NCBI GenBank assembly: GCA_037013685.1
Contig: CM072894.1
Span: forward strand, 11,547,449 to 11,611,448
DNA length: 64,000 nt
Reading direction: 5' to 3'
Source: Acridotheres tristis
Taxonomy: Eukaryota; Chordata; Aves; Passeriformes; Sturnidae
Part shown: in pieces, positions 50,401-63,414 of the stretch
How the letters are laid out: every line of letters begins with the position of its first letter
Numbering within the stretch: position 1 is the first letter of the stretch
Notes under the pieces: generated by a model
The model's input: the letters and a program-made list of their open reading frames with translations, nothing else
The model's database searches: none
What the model was told of the DNA's origin: nothing
Made by a program: the position numbers and the translations under genes

Positions 50401-53400
50401 AGCTCCTGAAGTGAAAGAAGTGCTGCTGAAAACCTGATACCTTGTAGTGCTGGGAAAAGGCATTGTGTGCCATATTAGAGTTTGCTGTTGAACAACAGTG
50501 CAAACTTTGCTGATTTCTGCAACTGTTCATGTAGTTTGTGTTATCACATAGAAATCAAAATCCATGTGATCCGCCGGTGTCAAGTCTGAGACTTAATGCA
50601 CCTTGAAATCAATATTCCACTAAGGATTCTTATTTTAGATGGTCTTGCTGATTTTTTTTTTTGTCCCAGCATGTTAGGTTACTTGTGCTTGTTTTCTCTT
50701 TTGTTAAAAAATGCTCTTTCTTTATGTTCTTTGATGGCTTTTGACCTAAACAGAACTCTTCTTTTTTGCATATTGGTAGATACTTGCAGAACTGTCCTGA
50801 TGATTAGGATGCTATCAGCAGCTAGAATGCATATAAGTCCCTTAACTGGAAGGGAGGGGAGATGGGAAATTTCTTGAGAGATCAACTACCCCTTCCTCCT
50901 GCTGCCAGACTCTTCCTGATAGATGTTTATTTTACTTTATCTTAATACTTTTTAAAAGGAAAGCTCATACTCTGTAGCTGCCTAGTCTCTTCAGATATCT
51001 CTACCACTTTTTTTTTTTTTTTTTTTACTATTGGCTTGGCCACTGATAACTACAAGTTGCAGATTGAGGGACCGAAAAATCTAATTTCTTTCTGTATCTG
51101 CTTAGAAACAATTTTTAAATTAAATATATTCATCTATTCCTTTTGTGTTATGCCATTTATTTAGCAAAAATGGTACCACTCTTATGTCCACTTTTATGTC
51201 CACATAAATGTTAAGAAGTCAGAAAATTAATAGCGTGGATTCTTCCATGGTGGAGATACAATTTTTATAGAATCTGTGGCTTAATTCAGTTGGCCAGTTA
51301 GTTCATAAGGTTCACTGTGTTTTTAGCACTACGTGGTACATTCTTTCCTAGCATCCATGTAGCTTATCTGAATAATTTATTATTGATATCATATTATCGG
51401 AGGACTTATGATCTGCATTGTCTCTCTATTACAAGAAATTTCACCTGCTCTGTTTAGAATTCACAGTGGCATTTGTAGAAAAGTTCTTATTTTTAAAGGA
51501 AAGGAAATATAAATAATGTCTATTTTAGTATGTTCTGAGGACACAAATGTCTCCCTCTGCTGTTCAGCAGCACTGTTGCCTGTATGCATTAATCCTTCCT
51601 AATCCACCGGAGAGTGCTGCTGGATGCATTGTCTCTTTTTTTGGGTACAGACTAGAGACACTGGGATTTTGAGGTGTCGTTTATCTTTCAGGTCTCAAAA
51701 TGCTTTGTTACTAGTAACAGAGTTAAAGAGTCCTACTGAAATTTGGAGATCCAGTTTGGAGAGATGCTGGTAAATATGTCAGCTCACAACTCCCCTCTTT
51801 CAGTTGTCTGCCAGAAATGAAACAAGCTTAAAACAGTGTTTTGGTCTCTGTGACTCACACAAGATGTCAGCAAGTGAAGCCACTGCACCCCAAAGGGCAG
51901 TGACTCCTTTGGCAGTCGGTACTGTGGGCAAACACAGAGCAGTTAAAGCTGACTGCCTTGAAATGTTCAGCTTACACTTGCTGTGTCTGGACTGCAAAGT
52001 GCCTCTGGTACCGTGCTGCTGTGGGTTTCCTCAAGGAAAACTGCGGTCTTGGTGTGTGTACTTTTGAGTAAGCTTTTTTGTATTTTGTTGAGGCAAGGCC
52101 TAGGGAGAAAGAAGGAATCTTTCAATTTTTTGACTTGAACTTTGGAGTTGTAGGGCTGAAGAGTAAGTGATTACTTCAAGGTAATTACATTGTTACAGAG
52201 TTAATTTTAATACAGTTCCTTTCAATAACTTACATTTAGTTTTCAGTGGTCTGATCAGATGCATTTCCTGCATGTAACAGCCTACTGAAATAAAATTTAA
52301 TTGAAAGCTGCATTAATGAACTATACAGAATTAATTTATTGGTCTGAAAAAGGTAGGTCTCATTTGTCCATTGTTTCCTACTTGTGAAGCCTGTAGAAAG
52401 CAGGGATCTTATGTGCTGTATGGTTTTCTTCTCATCTTCCTCCTCCCCTTCCACGAATTTAGGGAAAATGATCTAACTTGTGCAACAGTAAAGCCAGAAT
52501 AGGAGAGAGTGCCTTAACTGTTTTTGCTATTTTTCTGGCACAACAGTTTTATCAATCTTTTAATCTCTCTAGAATAAGGTCAATGACCTATTTTTAGTGA
52601 CAGGTATGAGATATGGGAAAAAAACCCAGCTGGTTTTGCAGTATTTGTTATGTGGAGTGATGCTGGAATCTCTCTTCTGAAAGGCAGCATCCCAGATTTC
52701 TGGAAAGAAAGAAGTTCTGGTACTTCTCAGGCTACTTTGCTTCTCCTGATATTTTCAGATCAAGTTTTGTTCAGAAGTGTTATTTATAATTTCTGACTGA
52801 ACAATTGCCAGTGTCTCTTGCTCCCCGTAGCCGTGTGAGTGCAGCCAGTGCAGACCTGGTTAGGTGCTGCAGAGCAGTGAGCTCTGAGGTGTGAACAGCT
52901 CGGTGCTCAGGTGGCTCACACCCAGTGCACACACAGCCCTCCCATCTGTCCCTGCACTAGCAGCAGCACTGTGCTGGCCCAGTTGGTTCACAAGATCGTC
53001 ATTGGTTCATTGTTGACTTTAGGACTTGCTAACCACAGACATTCTGTTTCTCTTAGATGAGTGTGAGGCAGGTTTTAAGCAGTTGTGCTAAGGTATCTGT
53101 GTGATAATCTTTGAGGGACACTGTTGCTCTTTTGCTGTCAGTATTATTTAAAGATCTGGCTGTTCTGTCACTGAAGGTGGCAAAACAAATCTATCAGACC
53201 CTAGCATTCATTCACTGTGTGTTTGTCCCACAGATGCACTTTAAGACTGAGCAGGCAGACTACTCTGGCTGTTAGAGCTGGTTGGCCAGCCTGACCCTGA
53301 GCTGCATGCAAACGTTTGGATGAAGAGTTCTTCTCTGTCCCAGTAATTTTGTTGCTTACTGTCTGGCCTTTAAGACCAGCTTTACTGAACCAACTGTGAC

Positions 53401-56400
53401 AGCACTGAGTAACTGGATAACTACTTCGAGTCACGTTAGATGCAGTTTTTGTGGAGTAGCCCAGACATTAGCAGAGTTCATTGAAACCATCATCAGTTTG
53501 CACATGGCAAATCTGGTACAGTATGTTTCTGTGTAATGCTGAGAATCCAGAGTGCATCGAAGGTTGGGAGGGATGCTGTGTGAGACTTGCAGTTCAAAGT
53601 TAGTGCACTAAATAGGTGAGACAGTTACTGGTGGTATGGGCAGGTGCATTCTGCTCCAGCTTAGTGCAGTATGTTTGCAGTAGATGCAGAGACAATTATT
53701 AGAGATTCAGAGATTCTCTATGGCAGTCAAGTGAAAAACTTCACCTCATACTAATTTGTCTAGTCAGTGACTGCAACTGAAGTGTGTGTTGGGGGTAAAC
53801 CACAGGAGTGAAGTTGTCCTCCGGAAATCAGAGTTGGCAGTGACTGTAACCTTTTCAGGGGTTCTTAGTGTTCTTAGGGTCTTGGATGGCTGACAAACTC
53901 CTGACCTCAGTGGGGACTGAGGATCTGACTCCTGTTAGATCCTAGGATAAATCTCTTTATGAGGATACTGCTGTGAGGACAAAAACCATGGAATGCCAGA
54001 AATCTGGGCCTCACCTGGGTTCTCACCTGCCGGAGTCCGTGACTGCTTTTGTTTTCTGCTGTAGTGTCCAGCAGTCAGATGGGTGAATAATCCTATTATT
54101 TCCCGTCCTTTCCATGCAGAGAATTGGGGACTCGTACCGCGGCTATTGCGTGAGCGAGACAGAGTTAGAGAGCGTTCTCACGCTCCACAAGCAGCAGACA
54201 CAGAGCGTGTGGGGGACGCGCCAGTCTCCAAGCCCAGCCAAACCCGCCACACGGTTGATGTGGAAATCTCAGTATGTCCCCTATGATGGGATCCCCTTTG
54301 TCAATGCAGGTAACTAACTTTTATTTTAATAACTGCTTTCAAAATTTCAACTCCCAACTGGCCATAAAGAAGAATCTTTATGTTGTTCCTTAGTTTGGAT
54401 AAGGTCTAGACATAAAAATAAAAGAAAGAGCAGCTTGCACACTGCTGTGAGGGTCTGAAGGAGCTTGTTTCTTTTTTTATGTTTTGCTATGATTATTTCC
54501 TTTTGTCCTTTAGAGGTTAGCTAATTACCATTTGATGGGGGTTCTTGTGATGAGGTCTTTAGGTGGAGGTCCCATCTGCTCTGTTAGGGCATGAAAGTTC
54601 TCATAAGGGTAAGAGCTTGTTCAATTATTCTGCCCATCTTGATCTTTAGAAGAGTTTGTTCCACAGGAGTCAATGAACTATTTAAATTGCAATCATTAAA
54701 GTAATAAATACATAAATTCAAAATGCCGAACAAGCAAGATAAACTTCAACAGGTATCAGCAGAGAGACTTTTGGCGTTTGGGATTCTTTTTGAAATGTAC
54801 ATGCAGACTTCACAGCTTGGTAATTACATATTTAGCTCATGCAGTACATTTGTGAAATTACCAAGAGTTTAATTTGGATAGAAAATGAACGGGCTTTACT
54901 TGCTACACAGAGAAAATGAGTGACAGGAATGTAGGTTATGTTTGGGGGTTTGTCTTCTTTTTTTTCCCTGAAAGTTACTGGAAAAGGGAAATGTTAGCAC
55001 CAGTTTTAAAGCTTCAGCCATAAACTGTGAGATAAAAGAAAACTAATAATAAAATGGCAATTTACCCTTTTTTCCCCAACATGCATGTGAGACATCTTAG
55101 TTTCATCTAGATCATTTGGTATCTTGTGGAAACACATGATATTGCTGTTACAGTACTTCAAAAGTTTCTGGGTATAACACTTGTGGCATAGGCAGCTCCT
55201 TGCCTGCATACTAGAGTACACAAACTATAAATAAGAGATAACTAAAGGTGATGTGGAAGAAATTTGGAAGATGTTTCTTTCTTGACCACTTCAATGCTTT
55301 GCTTGTCGATCCCTTTTGTTGGAGGTCTGACTGGAAGAAGTCACTTAATTCAAGTTTAGAGCAGAGCAGTATTTGTGTGAGCCTGTCTGGTTTTGTGTGG
55401 GTGTGCTGTGCTGAAACTGTTATTTAGCAGTTAGGATTTCTTAACTGCAAGTCTGAGCTTTTATGGGACAGCATGGTCTGAAGTGTTGATTTAAGCCAGG
55501 AGGGTGAAACGGCTGCTGACCTTGTCTTGTGGTTTGACCCCAGCTGGAAATCGCCACAGAGCTGCTCACTCATTCCCTCAGTGGGATAGGGGAGAGAATC
55601 AGAAAGGTAAAAGTGAGAAAAATCATGGGCTGAGATAGGAGCTGTTTAAAATGTAAAGGAAAATACACACACACACACCAGCAAAGCAAAGTAAGGAATT
55701 CATTCACAACTTCCCATCCCCCAGGACAGCAGGACACCGTCATTTATAATGGTTGCTTGAGAAGATAAACACTAACTTTGAATGTCCCCCCCACTTCTTC
55801 CTGCTTTCCACAGCTCTATATGCTACATGTGGTGCCATATGGTCTGGAATATGACTTTGGTCATTTTGGGTCAGCTGTTCTAGCTTTGTCCCTTCCCAGT
55901 TTGTGTCACTCAGCCTCCTCATTGGTGTGGTGAGAGGCACAAAAGACCTTGACTCTGTGTAAGCCCTGCTCTGCAGTAACTAAACATCCCTGTGTTATCA
56001 GCACCGTTTCCAGCACAAATCCAAAACACAACCTGACACTGGCTACTCTGAAGAAAGTTAACTATCCCAGCCAAAACCATCAAACATTTGATTTCAGCTG
56101 GAGATTTTTCTCTGTTGTTTTGGGAGTTCTGCTTTTTTTTTATTACTAGTATTGTGTTCCTTTGGTAGCTTGCAGGACTTCTCATCTTGTAAAGTATTGG
56201 TGCTCACCAGGGCAAAGTCCCATATTTTGCCTTCACATATATTGAGGAATGCTGTGAGGTGTGATAAGTTTGAGAAATGGTTTAAAGTGCTCTTGCATTC
56301 TGGGAGAGAAGCATTTGCATTGTATTTGCTTGCTATACCTGAGGGTTCTGCCTTCTGAAGAGTCTGATGGCTAACAGAAATAACTGCTTCAGAACTCTCA

Positions 56401-59400
56401 TCTCTTCTGTAGTTAGTATTTTACTCTAATGAATTCAGTGATTGCTTGAACAGGGTGCATTACTTTCTGTTTCCAGGAAGCAGAGCCATTGTAATGGAAT
56501 GCCAATATGGGCCAAGGAGGAAAGGATTTCAGCCCAAAAAAGCTGGTGAGCAGGAAAGCACCTCTGGCCAGCTGTACAAAGCCACTTGTCCAGCAAGGTA
56601 AGAATTCTCTATAAAGCTGTAAGAGTGACTGAGCGTCCTAAGAAAGCATTCTTTCTGTGAGCCATGACAGAGCACTGGTTTGGGATGGTAGCTAATACTC
56701 ACTGTAACTTGTAGCTTTACCTCCTTGATAAGTCAAGGTTGATACTTATGTAGAGGTTAGGAGGAAATGCTGTCCTGTTTGACTGAATAAGGCTGAAATG
56801 TGATAGGTTCCCTGAATGCAAAGTAGCAGTACATCACTCTATGAAATACAAGTGGGATTCATTATCTACCTGAGCATTCACAAGCTATTATGGTGTCCTT
56901 CAGTGACTGTTTCTGCTCCTAAAACTTTGTCACCTTATTTGTTGTTTCTTCTTTAGGCTTTTAATTGCACTGATATCAGTCAATCATCCTAGTTTAGCAC
57001 ATATCCTGTGTGCTGAAGGAGTTAGTTCTTCCTGTTCACTGGGGGTTTTCGCCTTCTTCAACACTAATGTTTTTTTCCTCACCTTTGAGCATTCTCCTGG
57101 GTGCTTGTTCAGTTTTTACTGAGCTAAGAGTGTGTTTGATGAATAGTTGCATGTAGGTCTGTACGTGCTCAATTCTTCATAGCTGGGTGAACTGCAGCCT
57201 GTTCACAATTGGTGTTGTGCTTTTTCTATGCTGAGGGACATGGGCTTTTGCTGAGGAGTAAAATCACTCTGGCTGAGTGGCTTCCAGTTCAGAACAGAAG
57301 TGTGTCTGTCTGCATCTATATCTATAATGTATCCTTAAGAATTTTACAGTTCTTTTAGAGACTCCTCACACTCTACATCACTCTGCTTGAACTTTTTCTA
57401 TATTAATGCCTGATACGAAGTAAGTGGGATTTTTGCCTTTCCCTTCCCAAGGCCTAAGTATACTGATGGAGAATTTTTTTTATTCCTCCTTGGAAGGATC
57501 TATATTAAAAAGGTTCAAAAGTTTCCAGAATACAGGGTTCCTACTGACCCTAAAATTGACAAGAAAATCATAAGAATGGAGCAGGAGAAAGCATTCAACA
57601 TGCTGAAGAAGAACTTGATAGATGCTGGTGGTGTCCTCAGGTGAAACTTCCACTTTTTTCTTTATTTTCACAAATGAAGCAGAAAAGAGCAGTGTTTTAT
57701 TTGGTCTTTTTTTTTCATTCCCCCCCCCTTTTTTTGTTTGTTTGTTTGTTTTTTGTTTTTACTTAGTCACTTATTAATAATAAAAAGAATCCACAGTGTC
57801 TGTAAGACTTCTGTGGCACTGAAGAGTATTAATTTGGCAAATGTGTTAAGCACTAAGCTATGGAACTTCAGCAGGTGTTTCCATGCAGGGTAGCGATAGA
57901 GAAGTAGTTGTATAGTTTTGGGTTTGATCTAGTTTATTTCGCATTGAAAGGTGTGAGAGGGCCCTGAGCTCTGAAAGAGATCTTCTAGCTTAAGGGCTGT
58001 AAAAATTTGTCACACTGTCTAGGTTGTTGGTAGTTCTCAGACTGCTCCCCCAAGACACTAATTTTTTGCCTTTGTTTGAGAACTGTGTATATAAACTCTC
58101 TCCTTCTTGCTAGGTGGTATGTACAGTTACCTACTCAGCAAGCCCACCAATATCATGAAATGGAAACTTCCTGCCTTCCTCCTTCACCATCCCTTCTTTC
58201 TATGTCTTCTCCTGAGGAGGAGGAGGAAGTCATTAGGGATGAGAACAGTACACTGCCTTCTCGACTTCATCCTCAAGTGGCAGACAAGATCCGAGAGCTG
58301 GTGTCTCAGGGAATAGAGCAGGTCTATGCAGTGAGGAAGCAACTGAGGTACAGAACTGTCTGCAGTGCTCTCAGTCTGTAGTGCTGTATCTACTTCTGTA
58401 TTTGATTAATTTGGTTTGCAGCTAAAGGGCAGTGCTGGTGCATTACTGAATCTTGATTCCCAGATGTCATGAGTCTGTTTTTCCCAGCTTTTGATATCTT
58501 TTCGTGTAATTGTAGATAGCCACTACGAGCTGCTCTACTCTTTAAAGTTACTTGAATAAATGGGAGTTCTAAATTCCAGACTCTGTAGCAGATGCACAAG
58601 GAACTGGCTCAGAAGATCATCTAGCTTGCTTTTGTCTTGTCATTGCAGCAAGAGGAGGGAGAAGGTAGCAGGGTCTCTTAACAATGGGAAATAGCAGAAT
58701 ATATTTAAGTATGCTAATAAATGTCCTTTAACATATGACAGAAAGTATGTGGAAAGAGAATTGTTCACACCTGATGAAGTGCCAGAAAGACATAACCTGT
58801 CCTTCTTCCCCACTGTGAATGACATCAAGAACCACATTCATGAAGTGCAGAAGTCCCTAAGGAATGGAGAGCTGGTGTATAGTTCAGAAAGTATCCCAGC
58901 AACGGTATGTTGGCCTTTGTGTATCTTTCTGATTTTTGGAGTTAAATACTGGAAATCTTAATTTTTACCACTTAGCTGTATTTCATCCGAAATTCTCTGT
59001 GACTTTATATTTCCAGCAGCAATATTTTCAGTGGAATCTCTGGCTGAGCAAGATTGGATTAAATGTGAATAAAACCTTCTGACCTTATTCGGTATTTATC
59101 TCATCAGTATTAGATTGCTGCTAGTTGGTTGATGAATTACACAGTATTAGCACTTCTTGATGACTGCATGAACTGGAAGCCATTGGTATAGAAAAATTGA
59201 CAGGTGGCATAAAATTTTGTTCATGGCTTTGTCACTGTCTATGTTTTGAAGAACTTACTACTACTTTTCAGTAGCTGAAAAAATGGAAATGAAGCGTGTC
59301 TCAGGTGCAGTCTAAAGTAGGACTTAATAAACATTTTGAATGTATAAATAGTAATAAATGTACTTTATATTAAGTGCAGTGAGCTTGGAGTTGAATCTTC

Positions 59401-62400
59401 CAAATGCTCAGTAACTCTTAAATCTTGTTCCTTAATTTCTTCCGTGTATTGAGTCATAAAGGGTACACAATGATCCTAGTTTTCCCAGACTAACCACTAA
59501 GAAATGGCTGATTTAAAATCAGCTTTGACAAACAGTATTAAATCATGCTGTGTCATCAGTCTTTTCCCTCTCCCTACACTGGTGTAGCCCAGATGAGTGA
59601 GTGTGCTTGCTAGTCAAATGGTTTGACTGTTTTCTATTTTAAAGTCATTAAACTGTCTTGAGCAGGTAAGGCAGATAACCTTCCTGAAACACAGTGCATG
59701 TTTAAAAGTCTTTAAAGTCTTTTACAGTACTTTTTTTTTTTGTGAATCAAGAGGTCCAAAAATGCATAATTATAAAAAAGTAAGAAAATGTAGTTTTAGA
59801 CACTCTTTTCTTATCAGACCTGTATTGAGCCTGTAGACAAGCTTGCACCCTTTCTGAGAACTGAGTTCTTTCTCCTTTCAGCTGCAGTGGACCACAGACA
59901 GTGGGAATGTCCTCACAGAAACAGTGACTGTTGCATTTGCCTCACCACCTTCAGATGGTAGGACTGCATATATAACCTGTCTGTATCCAAATGTGTTTTA
60001 TTAACTATGTCATAGAAGTTCATTTTCCTTCCAGGAACGTTGCTGTCATGTCCTGTCACTCAGGTGAACTTAAGAAGGATTATTTTGCTATAACTATTTT
60101 GATTTACTTTTTTTTTCTATTTAACTGCATGTGTGGAAAAAAAGATGTGTAATCATAATGTTGTTGGCAGAAGTATTAAAATTATAAACTTGGATTTTAT
60201 TTAGCATCTTCAAGCAAAAAAAAAATTTAATGGGATGATTGTCTGGAAAGAACATTTTACCTTGAATGAAGGTGCTAGTAATAACTGTTTGGAGAGAATT
60301 AAGTTACTACTGATCAGATATGTCTGTCAGGGGACACAATCCTCAGGATCCAGCAGGGTATTTGAGTTTCCAGGTGGTTTGTGCTTCTCACATGTTTACA
60401 TGTCTTGCTGAAAGGAACTTCAGTGCACATTGAGACTCGTGCTTCTCAAAAGTCATTGGCCTGATGAGTTCCAGTGCTAGGATCAGGCACTGAACAACAA
60501 GCATTGTATTTCTTTTGTTGGTATTGAGAGCAGTCTTTTCCATTTTTCCTTGGTGCTTAGAACAGAAATAGAAACACAGGTGTTAAGTGGCAGTAGGGCT
60601 GAGAGATGTTTCTTCAGTTCTTTGTGGTGTAACTTCTTTATTAATGTGGCACCCAGATATCATCTCTTCCCAGTGATTGTTGTGCCACAAAGTGTTAAAC
60701 TTCTTCCCTGTCTGTTTCAAAACTAGAGTGTAGATAATGTATATTTCTATATAAACTTATTTTTATGCATTCTTGGTCAAAGGACTGTTTTTTTGGAAGA
60801 TGTTATGCTGTTTTCCTTTCGTTGAAAGTGGGTTCCTACTACTATTACTTCAACTTCAAAACATGTACTAAGACAAAATACAGGTGTTTGTAACTAGATC
60901 TACTTGCTACCCACACAGTTAGAATTACACATAGGCTAAGATGTTCTGTTGGATTATGGTGGTTGGTAATAATTTTAAAATTGGATTATTCTGCCCTTCC
61001 CACCCTAGTTTCAAGAATTCTTAGTCTAATGTGATACCAAAAGAACTTTTCCTCAGGTTAGTAGATGCTTTCCCCATGGTCTTTTAATAGGTTTGATGTG
61101 AAACTCACCAGAGCTATCCCTGGCTTTTAGCAGGCATATGATTGAAGTGAGATGGAAGAACCTAATTATTTGTACACTTTTGCACACAGTTTTTCAGATC
61201 ATACTGCAGACTTCACAGATGTTTTTAATCTCAGTAGCAGAGCCAGCTGGTTTTCCCATTTAACTGAAACATGGTGGTGGGTACATTTTGTTCTAGACAG
61301 CTGATAGAGAAGTCTACAGGGACCAGAGGGGCACTGCCGCAGTTGTCATGTTCAGGATTTACTGGTGTCAACAGTTATCCTGTGGTTCTTGCCTGAAGAA
61401 ATCCTGATGTGTTTGTGTCCCTTTCCCCTTAGGTCAGGGAGTGACATGGGCCAATTTCTTATTTGTTGTAACAGGAAATAGAACCCCCCAGAGGTTTGGC
61501 TCACTGCGTGAGTTCTCCTCAACAACTCGGTGAACCTGATTTATGTGAAGCAGTTTCATGTACACCAGTGCATTTACTGTTAAAAAAAGGCAAAGGTTGG
61601 GCTATGTTTAATTTGGGATTTTTTTAACTTATTTTGGCTGTTGTTGCAATGGATTAATTTGAACATAATACTGAAAAGCGTTAAGTATGCTTGGTGCTTT
61701 TAGGGAAGAATTCCAGTGTTTACAACTGTGAAAGAACAAGAGGTTAATTTTTAGACTCAGCTTGAACAGTGTCCCTCTTTTTTAAGGAAGTCCCGTTTTT
61801 TAGAAAAAAGAAACTTGCAGTGTGAACAGACTTACTGTGCTTAAGCTTGCATGCCTATGTTAGTATTGCCATTACTGTGTTTTTATGGAGAGACACAGGA
61901 TAGTTGTGCCTTCAACAGCTGTTGAGCTGTAGAGCACAGCAGGGATGCTGGAGAGCACTCAGAAATAGAACAATTTTTGCTTTCTTTGTTTTACACAGAA
62001 TTACCTAAGACAAAGTAGCCTATCAAGTGTGTAAACATCCATCCAGTGACACACTGAATTTTGCAGGAAGCAAAAGTATGGGATTTGTTTAGTATTCTGC
62101 ACATGTGAACCAGCTCAGTGAATATAAGCAGAAACACTTAATTGCAGCATGTCTCGTCTCCACTTATATGTGTGGATATGTGTTTGTACACATTTCAACA
62201 CGTTTATAACTGTATTAGAAAAAAAGAAGCCTAACTTCCAGAAAATGAGCTTTCATTAATGTTTGTGAAGTGGTAGCAAGGGAAAACAGCATTGACTTTT
62301 CAGACTACTCTTTGTATATGTATTTTTTTAAAATTCCAACTTGTGCCAAATGGAGACAACGTTTAAGAAATCAGGCAGTAACAGAACTTTTGTGCAGAAC

Positions 62401-63414
62401 TCCCTATCTCCATGTGATACAACTTTCTTTGTAGCAAATAGAGGAGGAGTTGAGCTATTACCTTTTTTCCCAGAGGTGTTGCTGTAGAATACAACCCAGG
62501 GAGAGAACTACTATCTCTTCCTGCATGTGAACATTCACATATGCATATGGGATCTCTGTATAATATTCAAAAGAGTCTAAATATTTGAAGTACTGGTGTT
62601 CAAGAAAATTTATAGATTTGTATGTATCTTCCAGTCAGTTATGGATAGCTAAGAGTCTGCAGGTCATTATATATGTTGAAAAATCTATCTCCACTCAGAT
62701 TGATGGAAACTTTTCTTAAAATTTTCTGATAGAAAATATTTTGCAGTTGATCATTCTCAATTTTTTTGCATTCGCCAGACTAATCTGCATTCACAGGGCA
62801 AGTTCTTCTTTTACCTCCATAACAGCGGAACTGAGAAATAAGCTGAGCAATATCTGCTTGTTTCTGCATAAAGCTTAACCAAAATGTTCTGGCTGGCTCA
62901 AACAGGAAATGGAATGATCTCATGAGAAGTTTTCTTGCAGAAATTGTTATAAGTGAATCTCAGTTTTCGCAAAACTTCAGGAAATGAGGTCCATCATTAT
63001 TGCATTAAATAAGAATTTTGAGGATATGATATAATCTGTAGACTGAAAGACCTCCAGATAAATGGACTTTGGATGATATTGCGTAGAAGTTTTGCTAATT
63101 TCACTCAGGAGACTTTTATTAAACAGGAAGAAGAGACTTGTCATAACTGTCTGCTTCCTCACTTTGGCACCATAGGGAGCTCAGGAGTGGAGTCAGTCAT
63201 CACCAAAGCAGAATCCAACCAGAGTGGGGAGTCCTTGGTACCAGAAACAGCTCAGCTGTTGTCTTCACTCTCTTCGCTTCAGCCCAAGATATTTGCACAA
63301 CTTCAGGTACAGTCAAGTCATTTACAGAACATCAAACATGCTGTGCTGGAATTGCTGAAGGCCAGCAGAGAACAGCAAGTTCCTTCTCAGCTGGTCCCAA
63401 ACATAACTGGGTAA
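44498..63414 (+). CDS. CARF: CARF, calcium-responsive transcription factor (3' end uncertain)
   Basis: Exons: 44498-44608, 46119-46340, 47336-47456, 49717-49837, 50114-50198, 54120-54309, 56477-56597, 57497-57640, 58114-58347, 58742-58904, 59882-59957 and 63176-63414. All junctions are GT-AG and in frame; 1827 nt, 608 aa. Human CARF (ALS2CR8) is a nuclear activator that binds the CaRE1 element of BDNF promoter III. Residues about 221-504 are the conserved core of the ALS2CR8 family, with [71 protein letters not shown] and [20 protein letters not shown] segments. The human start, as I recall it, aligns with the in-frame ATG at 44531, 11 codons downstream. The last exon has a phase-0 GTACAG donor after 63306, where the recalled human protein continues differently, so the main isoform may splice there to exons beyond the window. 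Reading to 63414 may then be an intron-retention form. Confidence 0.93.
46119..46340 (+). other. CARF: CARF coding exon 2, GC-rich and diverged
   Basis: This 222-bp exon keeps a conserved first part ([15 protein letters not shown]). The next 50 or so residues are rich in Pro, Ala, Arg and Gly (for example [20 protein letters not shown]) and the DNA is far more GC-rich than the flanking introns. The acceptor must be AG at 46117-46118, because an in-frame TGA lies at 46113-46115. The donor is GTGAGT at 46341. Confidence 0.8.
50199..54119 (+). other. CARF: CARF intron, 3.9 kb
   Basis: The largest intron so far in the coding part, apart from that between 59957 and 63176. It has a poly(T) run near 51.0 kb, a small local duplication of TTATGTCCACTTTTATGTCC near 51181 and a GC-richer patch at 52820-52990. 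No exon, RNA gene or clear repeat family was recognised. Confidence 0.6.
51008..51026. repeat. Poly(T) run
   Basis: A homopolymer of about 19 T in a CARF intron, possibly the tail of a minus-strand retroposed sequence, though nothing recognisable flanks it. Confidence 0.6.
55528..56082 (+). mobile_element. Solo LTR of an avian endogenous retrovirus
   Basis: A diverged LTR of about 555 bp in the CARF intron between 54309 and 56477. It carries segments I recognise from common avian ERV LTRs: GGTTTGACCCCAGCTGG at the left, a CAGTGGGATAGGGGAGAGAA block, a TATATG TATA-like box at 55817-55822, CCTTGACTCTGTGTAAGC, and CAGCACAAATCCAAAACACA before CCCAGCCAAAACCATCA at the right. TG...CA termini are visible but no matching target-site duplication was found, so the edges are approximate. 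There is no internal retroviral gene. Orientation is inferred from the TATA-like box. It includes a short (CA)n near 55665. The exact family name is uncertain. Confidence 0.8.
57702..57760. repeat. Pyrimidine-rich C/T then GTTT low-complexity run
   Basis: A C8-9 tract between T-rich runs passes into GTTTGTTTGTTTG in a CARF intron. Simple low-complexity sequence. Confidence 0.7.
59958..63175 (+). other. CARF: CARF intron, 3.2 kb
   Basis: It lies between the exon ending DG-type phase 1 at 59957 and the last visible exon at 63176. AT-rich with no secure exon. It would be the place to look for additional bird-specific CARF exons, but none has both acceptor and donor with an open frame that I trust. 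Confidence 0.6.

Noticed and set aside
55740..56185. Several 60-90 codon ORFs on both strands
   Set aside because: They fall inside or at the edge of the solo LTR and have no retroviral protein features.
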